NCBI GenBank assembly: GCA_903875575.1
Contig: CAIQWJ010000093.1
Coordinates: 1-64,000 of the forward strand
Direction: 5' to 3'
From: an uncultured Acidobacteriia bacterium
GTDB taxonomy: Bacteria; Acidobacteriota; Terriglobia; Bryobacterales; Bryobacteraceae
Length of the DNA stretch: 64,000 bases
The translations under genes and the position numbers were made by a program. Below the pieces are notes generated by a model. That model was not told the origin of the DNA and made no database searches. It saw only the letters and a program-made list of their open reading frames with translations. Shown in pieces: positions 60,650-64,000 of this stretch (positions are counted from its first letter, which is position 1; every line of letters starts with the position of its first letter).

Positions 60650-61666
60650 GTGCCAAGGCTCCAGCACCCACCACGCGTGGATTTCTCCCCCGCCCGCTTC
60701 GCCGAATCTCTCGGTGCAGCTTGGCGGCGTCGTGCGCCACTCTTCGAAAACACCGAAGTGACCGCGTATCGAGTGCTCGATGGCCCCGGCGACGGCATGC
60801 CCGGCATCTATCTCGATCGCTATGGACCTGCCGCGGTGATGAACGTCTATGAAGACGCGCGCCTGTCGCCGACGTCGATCACCACTGCTGCGCAGTTAAC
60901 CCTTGAAATGCTGGCACCGTCGGGCGTTGAGGCAGTCTACGTCAAACCGTTCGCACGCGACCGAAGCAGACTCGGCGGACATTCGCCGGATGAGTCAAAA
61001 GCGGCCACGCCTCGCGCCGGCCGCACACAACCGGAATCCCTCACGGTGCAGGAGTACGGAGCGCACTTCGAAGTGCGTCTTTACGACGGGCACTCCACCG
61101 GTCTGTTCCTCGACCACCGGGAGCACCGTCGCTCGCTTTCACAGCGCAAGCTCCAGCGCGTCCTCAATCTCTTCGCCTATACCTGCGCCTTCGCCATGCC
61201 GCTGGCCGCGGCGGGTGCGTGCGTGACGAACGTGGACGTCTCAGCCCGCTACCTGGAGTGGGGGAGACGTAATCTGGCGCTCAACGGTTTGGAGCCGTCT
61301 GCCGCCCGGTTCTTCCGCATGGATGCGTTCAAATACCTGGCCTACGCCGCCAAACATCCTGAGGAGAGGTTCGATCTCGTCATTCTCGATCCACCCACTT
61401 TCGCGGCGGGCGATAGCCGCAGGGGAGTGAAGGCGTGGAAGGCGCTGGAGGATTACCCGGCGCTGGTGCAGGCGGCGGTCCGCGTGCTGGCGCCCAGAGG
61501 CTCGGTGTTTGCCGCCTCGAACACGCGGGAACTGGCCAACGCGGGCGCGCTCGCCCGGCTCATCACGAAGGCGATCGGCGCAACGCCCGCCTGGCAACCG
61601 CTCCCGCCCTGGCCCGTTGACGTCCGCGAGGCTGGCCGCGTGGCCGCCGTGCTCTTCACGCCTTGA
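60650..61666 (+). CDS. Class I SAM-dependent rRNA methyltransferase, RlmI type
   Basis: 338 aa from GTG 60650. The N-terminal part (AYRVLDGPGDGMPGIYLDRY) is the RNA-binding PUA/linker region, and the SAM domain shows VLNLFAYTCAFAMPLAAAGA, VDVSARYLEWGRRNLALNGL and the catalytic-type DLVILDPPTFAAG. The family methylates C5 of cytosine in 23S rRNA (RlmI/RlmK type); the exact base is not decidable here. No Shine-Dalgarno, and the -10 element is adjacent, so it is probably leaderless. Its 3' end overlaps the convergent pseudouridine synthase by 11 bp. Confidence 0.88.
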   Translation: MPRLQHPPRVDFSPARFAESLGAAWRRRAPLFENTEVTAYRVLDGPGDGMPGIYLDRYGPAAVMNVYEDARLSPTSITTAAQLTLEMLAPSGVEAVYVKPFARDRSRLGGHSPDESKAATPRAGRTQPESLTVQEYGAHFEVRLYDGHSTGLFLDHREHRRSLSQRKLQRVLNLFAYTCAFAMPLAAAGACVTNVDVSARYLEWGRRNLALNGLEPSAARFFRMDAFKYLAYAAKHPEERFDLVILDPPTFAAGDSRRGVKAWKALEDYPALVQAAVRVLAPRGSVFAASNTRELANAGALARLITKAIGATPAWQPLPPWPVDVREAGRVAAVLFTP

Positions 61667-62459
61667 CGTTCGGGATCTGAAGCTGTTCCGGTGCGACCTC
61701 AGCGGAAATAGCGTGAACTTGAGCCTCTACCGCCTCGGACAAGGCAGGCGCCCACTTCGCCCGGTCGGGATGCCATGGCGCCAGCCAGACGCGCCATTCG
61801 AGCGACGGAAATGTGCGTGCCGCCAGGATTGCATGCTCCAGATAAATCTCGTGCCCGGATGGGCCGCCATAGCGAATATCGCCCGAAAGAGGCGCTCCAA
61901 GGTGCGCCAGCATCACCCGAATCTGGTGGAGGCGTCCGGTGTGAAGCTGCACCAGGCAATGGCTCTCGCCGGGGGTATTTGGCACCGGAGTGACCAGCGT
62001 CACGTCCAGAAACGACGGCTTGCCGCCAGCCCGCACAACCCGCGCGGAAGCCCCGTCCACCTTGAGGTACGCTTTGTGAGCCCCCACGAGTTGGCCGGCC
62101 TTCGAACTCGGGAGCGCTACCTGCGCGACGTACCACTTGTGCCAGCGGCGCTCGGCAATCTCCTGCGAATAGTGGGCCGCGGCCTCAGCCGTGCGGGCCA
62201 CCAGCATTAGCCCACAGGACGGCGCGTCCAGCCGGTGCACGAGCCGCAGACCGGTGAAGCCCTGTGCCGCAAGGCGTCGCACGAACGAGTCGGCCGCCGC
62301 ATCGCGCGGGAGTTCGCTGGCCAGGCCGGCAGGCTTCAGCGCGACGATCTCATGCGGCGTGACGTGCAGGATACGGATCTGGCCGGAACGAGTATTGCGC
62401 TCGCGATTCAGAGGCTGCACTCGCGGGGATGCGCCCGCAGGGCGAAGAAAACGCGACAT
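61656..62459 (-). CDS. RluA-family pseudouridine synthase
   Basis: 267 aa. The catalytic Asp is in VHRLDAPSCGLMLVART; the later LHTGRLHQIRVMLAHLGAPL is the family motif. It lacks an N-terminal S4 domain, like the RluA/TruC-type short forms. It isomerises uridine in rRNA or tRNA; the target site is unknown. It is convergent with the methyltransferase, another RNA-modifying gene. Confidence 0.9.
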   Translation of the reverse strand: MSRFLRPAGASPRVQPLNRERNTRSGQIRILHVTPHEIVALKPAGLASELPRDAAADSFVRRLAAQGFTGLRLVHRLDAPSCGLMLVARTAEAAAHYSQEIAERRWHKWYVAQVALPSSKAGQLVGAHKAYLKVDGASARVVRAGGKPSFLDVTLVTPVPNTPGESHCLVQLHTGRLHQIRVMLAHLGAPLSGDIRYGGPSGHEIYLEHAILAARTFPSLEWRVWLAPWHPDRAKWAPALSEAVEAQVHAISAEVAPEQLQIPNVKA

Positions 62460-62526
62460 TCAGTTCCTTTGGATTCTGCGAACATTGGCTCGCAATCCAT
62501 TGTCGCTTAAAGAGGTTTGGAAGTGC

Positions 62527-63237
62527 TTAGCTGACACTGCGCAGCAACTCTTCGGCCCAGAGCGCGCCACGCGGATCGTCTTCATGCTTGAAGTAGACGT
62601 AAGCGTCGCGGCCCGCGTCCAGCAGCGTCCGCACCTGCGACGCAAGTTCTCCGCGCGCAGCGTCATCGTAATCGGCCTTGCGCAGCCGCGAGTAAACGAA
62701 ATCTGCCGTGAACACCTTCGGAACTTCCAGCTTGTCCGATTCAGCCAGACACAGCGCGATGTTGCTCTTCGCCAGCCGTTCATAAACCGTGTCATTCAGC
62801 CATGACGCGTGCCGAAATTCGAAGGCGAAGCGGATGTCGTTCGGCAGCAGTGGCAGATACTCGTCCAGTCGGGGTAAGTCGTATTTGAAGGTCGGCGGAA
62901 ACTGAAACAGCACGGGGCCCAGCCGTCGGGCAGCTCGCAGCGGTTCCAGCGTCTGCAGAAACAGTTCCGTGAACGTACCCGCATCCTTCATTTTCATGAT
63001 GTGGGTCAGCCGCATGTGCGCCTTACAGGAGAAGGCGAACTCGCCGGAGGTTGCCTCCAGCCAGCCACCCAGCGTCTTCGCCGAGGGCAACTGCCGGAAG
63101 GTGTAGTTCACCTCCACACTGTTCAGCCGGGTTGCATAGTATTCCAGAAACTTCTTCGCGGGAACATCCTTCGGATAGAAGTCCGGTTTCCAGGCCGGGT
63201 AAGAGAAGCCGGAGGTACCGGCAAAGAGTCGCGCCAT
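62527..63237 (-). CDS. DUF72 family protein (YecE-like)
   Basis: 236 aa TIM-barrel-like protein of the DUF72 family. GTSGFSYPAWKPDFYPKDVP, FSCKAHMRLTHIMKMKD, LGPVLFQFPPTFKYDLPRLD and YVYFKHEDDPRGALWAEELL are typical. The function is unknown; the family is often linked to nucleic-acid metabolism. I chose ATG 63237 over GTG 63243. It is divergent from the MFS gene. Confidence 0.9.
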   Translation of the reverse strand: MARLFAGTSGFSYPAWKPDFYPKDVPAKKFLEYYATRLNSVEVNYTFRQLPSAKTLGGWLEATSGEFAFSCKAHMRLTHIMKMKDAGTFTELFLQTLEPLRAARRLGPVLFQFPPTFKYDLPRLDEYLPLLPNDIRFAFEFRHASWLNDTVYERLAKSNIALCLAESDKLEVPKVFTADFVYSRLRKADYDDAARGELASQVRTLLDAGRDAYVYFKHEDDPRGALWAEELLRSVS

Positions 63238-63294
63238 TTCCACTTAGTTAAGCACACGGCGCGACCGGATACAATCGTCCGAAGTGAGATTCCA

Positions 63295-64000
63295 GTGAGC
63301 CAACAGACATCCCAGGCACCGTCCGACCAGAACGCGGCCGTCACCGCCAGTTTCCTCGGCTGGACGCTGGACGCTTTCGATTACTTCCTGGTCGTCTACG
63401 GCCTGACCGCAATCGCGAAGGATTTCCACCGCTCGGACAAGGAAATGGCGTTGTCGATTACGATCACGTTGGCATTCCGGCCGATTGGTGCCTTCCTGTT
63501 TGGCCTGCTGGCGGACCGCTATGGGCGGCGCACGCCACTCATGATCGACCTGATTTTTTACTCGATCATCGAAGTGGCCACGGCCTTTGCGCCAACCTAC
63601 ACATCTTTCCTGATTCTGCGCGCGTTGTTCGGTATTGGCATGGGCGGCGAGTGGGGCGTGGGCGCGTCGCTCGCAATGGAAAAGGTGCCGCCGCGTCTGC
63701 GCGGGCTGCTCTCCGGCCTGTTGCAGCAGGGTTACGCGCTGGGGAATCTTCTCGCCGCACTTTGTTACTTCTTCCTGTTCCAGAAGTGGGGCTGGCGGCC
63801 CATGTTCCTGCTGGGCGGCCTGCCCGCGCTGCTGGCGCTGTTTGTTCGCGTGAAAGTGAAAGAGTCGGAAGCCTGGGAGAAAACGAAATCGGCCGATTGG
63901 GGGCAGTTGTGGGCCGCTATCTTCTCCAACTGGAAGATCTTCCTCTACATTGCGCTGCTGATGACGTTCATGAATTTCAGTTCGCACGGCACGCAGGACA
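63295..64000 (+). CDS. MFS transporter, SHS/MHS-like carboxylate permease (truncated by window end)
   Basis: The frame is open from GTG 63295 to the window end, 235 residues so far. The N-terminal half of a 12-helix MFS protein: FLGWTLDAFDYFLVVYGLTA, FGLLADRYGRRTPLMIDLIF (loop 2-3 motif), LFGIGMGGEWGVGASLAMEK, LSGLLQQGYALGNLLAALCY. This is the sialate/lactate/metabolite:proton symporter type. A TACAAT lies about 20 nt upstream of the start. The lactate permease at 28466 suggests organic-acid use by this organism; the link is speculative. Confidence 0.88.
   Translation, partial: MSQQTSQAPSDQNAAVTASFLGWTLDAFDYFLVVYGLTAIAKDFHRSDKEMALSITITLAFRPIGAFLFGLLADRYGRRTPLMIDLIFYSIIEVATAFAPTYTSFLILRALFGIGMGGEWGVGASLAMEKVPPRLRGLLSGLLQQGYALGNLLAALCYFFLFQKWGWRPMFLLGGLPALLALFVRVKVKESEAWEKTKSADWGQLWAAIFSNWKIFLYIALLMTFMNFSSHGTQD

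Noticed and set aside
1-64000. tRNA, rRNA, riboswitches
   Set aside because: I looked for cloverleaf features, conserved rRNA segments and common riboswitch cores and recognised none; a covariance-model search would be needed to exclude small RNAs.

Overview
The window looks like chromosomal DNA of an acidobacterium of the Solibacter/Bryobacter type. The argument rests on family content: three 'soil-associated' TIGR03435 (DUF3738) proteins, a TIGR03437-like C-terminal domain on an NHL-repeat protein, a TIGR03436-like vWFA protein, a BlaI/M56 module, two carboxypeptidase-regulatory-like secreted proteins and a high-GC genome. Coding density is high. I see no rRNA, tRNA, CRISPR array or intact insertion sequence.

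Layout. 0.2-5.9 kb: a secretin (-), an MscS channel (+), a small methyltransferase, DusB, a proline-rich secreted protein and a frameshifted TIGR03435 gene that ends at a perfect 38-nt palindromic terminator. 5.9-14.4 kb: a minus-strand run with an NYN-LOTUS protein overlapping a B12-binding mutase subunit, a duplicated-module secreted protein, GuaA-CtpA and an FG-GAP protein. 14.4-24.3 kb: GNAT, two overlapping secreted CarboxypepD_reg proteins, a Cys-rich small protein, a SEC-C protein, an NHL protein, an uncharacterised exported protein and a holin-like membrane protein. 24.3-30.6 kb: a three-gene ABC operon with ATGA overlaps, and lactate permease. 30.8-36.7 kb: a tightly packed minus-strand operon (O-methyltransferase, dCTP deaminase, PfkB kinase, rhomboid, BshB1-like deacetylase, GalT, membrane protein).

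36.8-43.3 kb is a composite arsenic island: arsR, gapdh, arsJ and arsC on the plus strand face arsC, acr3, arsM and arsR on the minus strand. It encodes three detoxification routes: arsenylated-phosphoglycerate export, arsenate reduction with arsenite efflux, and methylation. 43.3-46.8 kb is a BlaI-controlled operon (blaI, TIGR03435, M56 protease, vWFA/GWxTD-like protein). In it the protease and vWFA reading frames are one frame divided by a single TAG, and a tandem BlaI-like operator sits upstream. 46.9-54.8 kb holds a PMT-like membrane glycosyltransferase, Ku, a divergent LigD split at an A9 run, and MutS. 54.9-64 kb holds a CxxCH protein, a TIM-barrel isomerase, a rhodanese-like protein, another TIGR03435 gene with a possible leader peptide, a TonB-domain protein, two RNA-modification enzymes, a DUF72 protein and a truncated MFS transporter.

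The most notable signals are the TAG-divided M56/vWFA sensor operon, the slippery A9 in ligD, a GuaA frame with no ATG, GTG or TTG ahead of its conserved N terminus, a recurring -10-N4-9-start arrangement that suggests leaderless transcripts, and a ~60-bp repeated promoter-like element before two genes. Four interrupted or start-less genes in 64 kb also mean that base-level assembly error must be excluded first.
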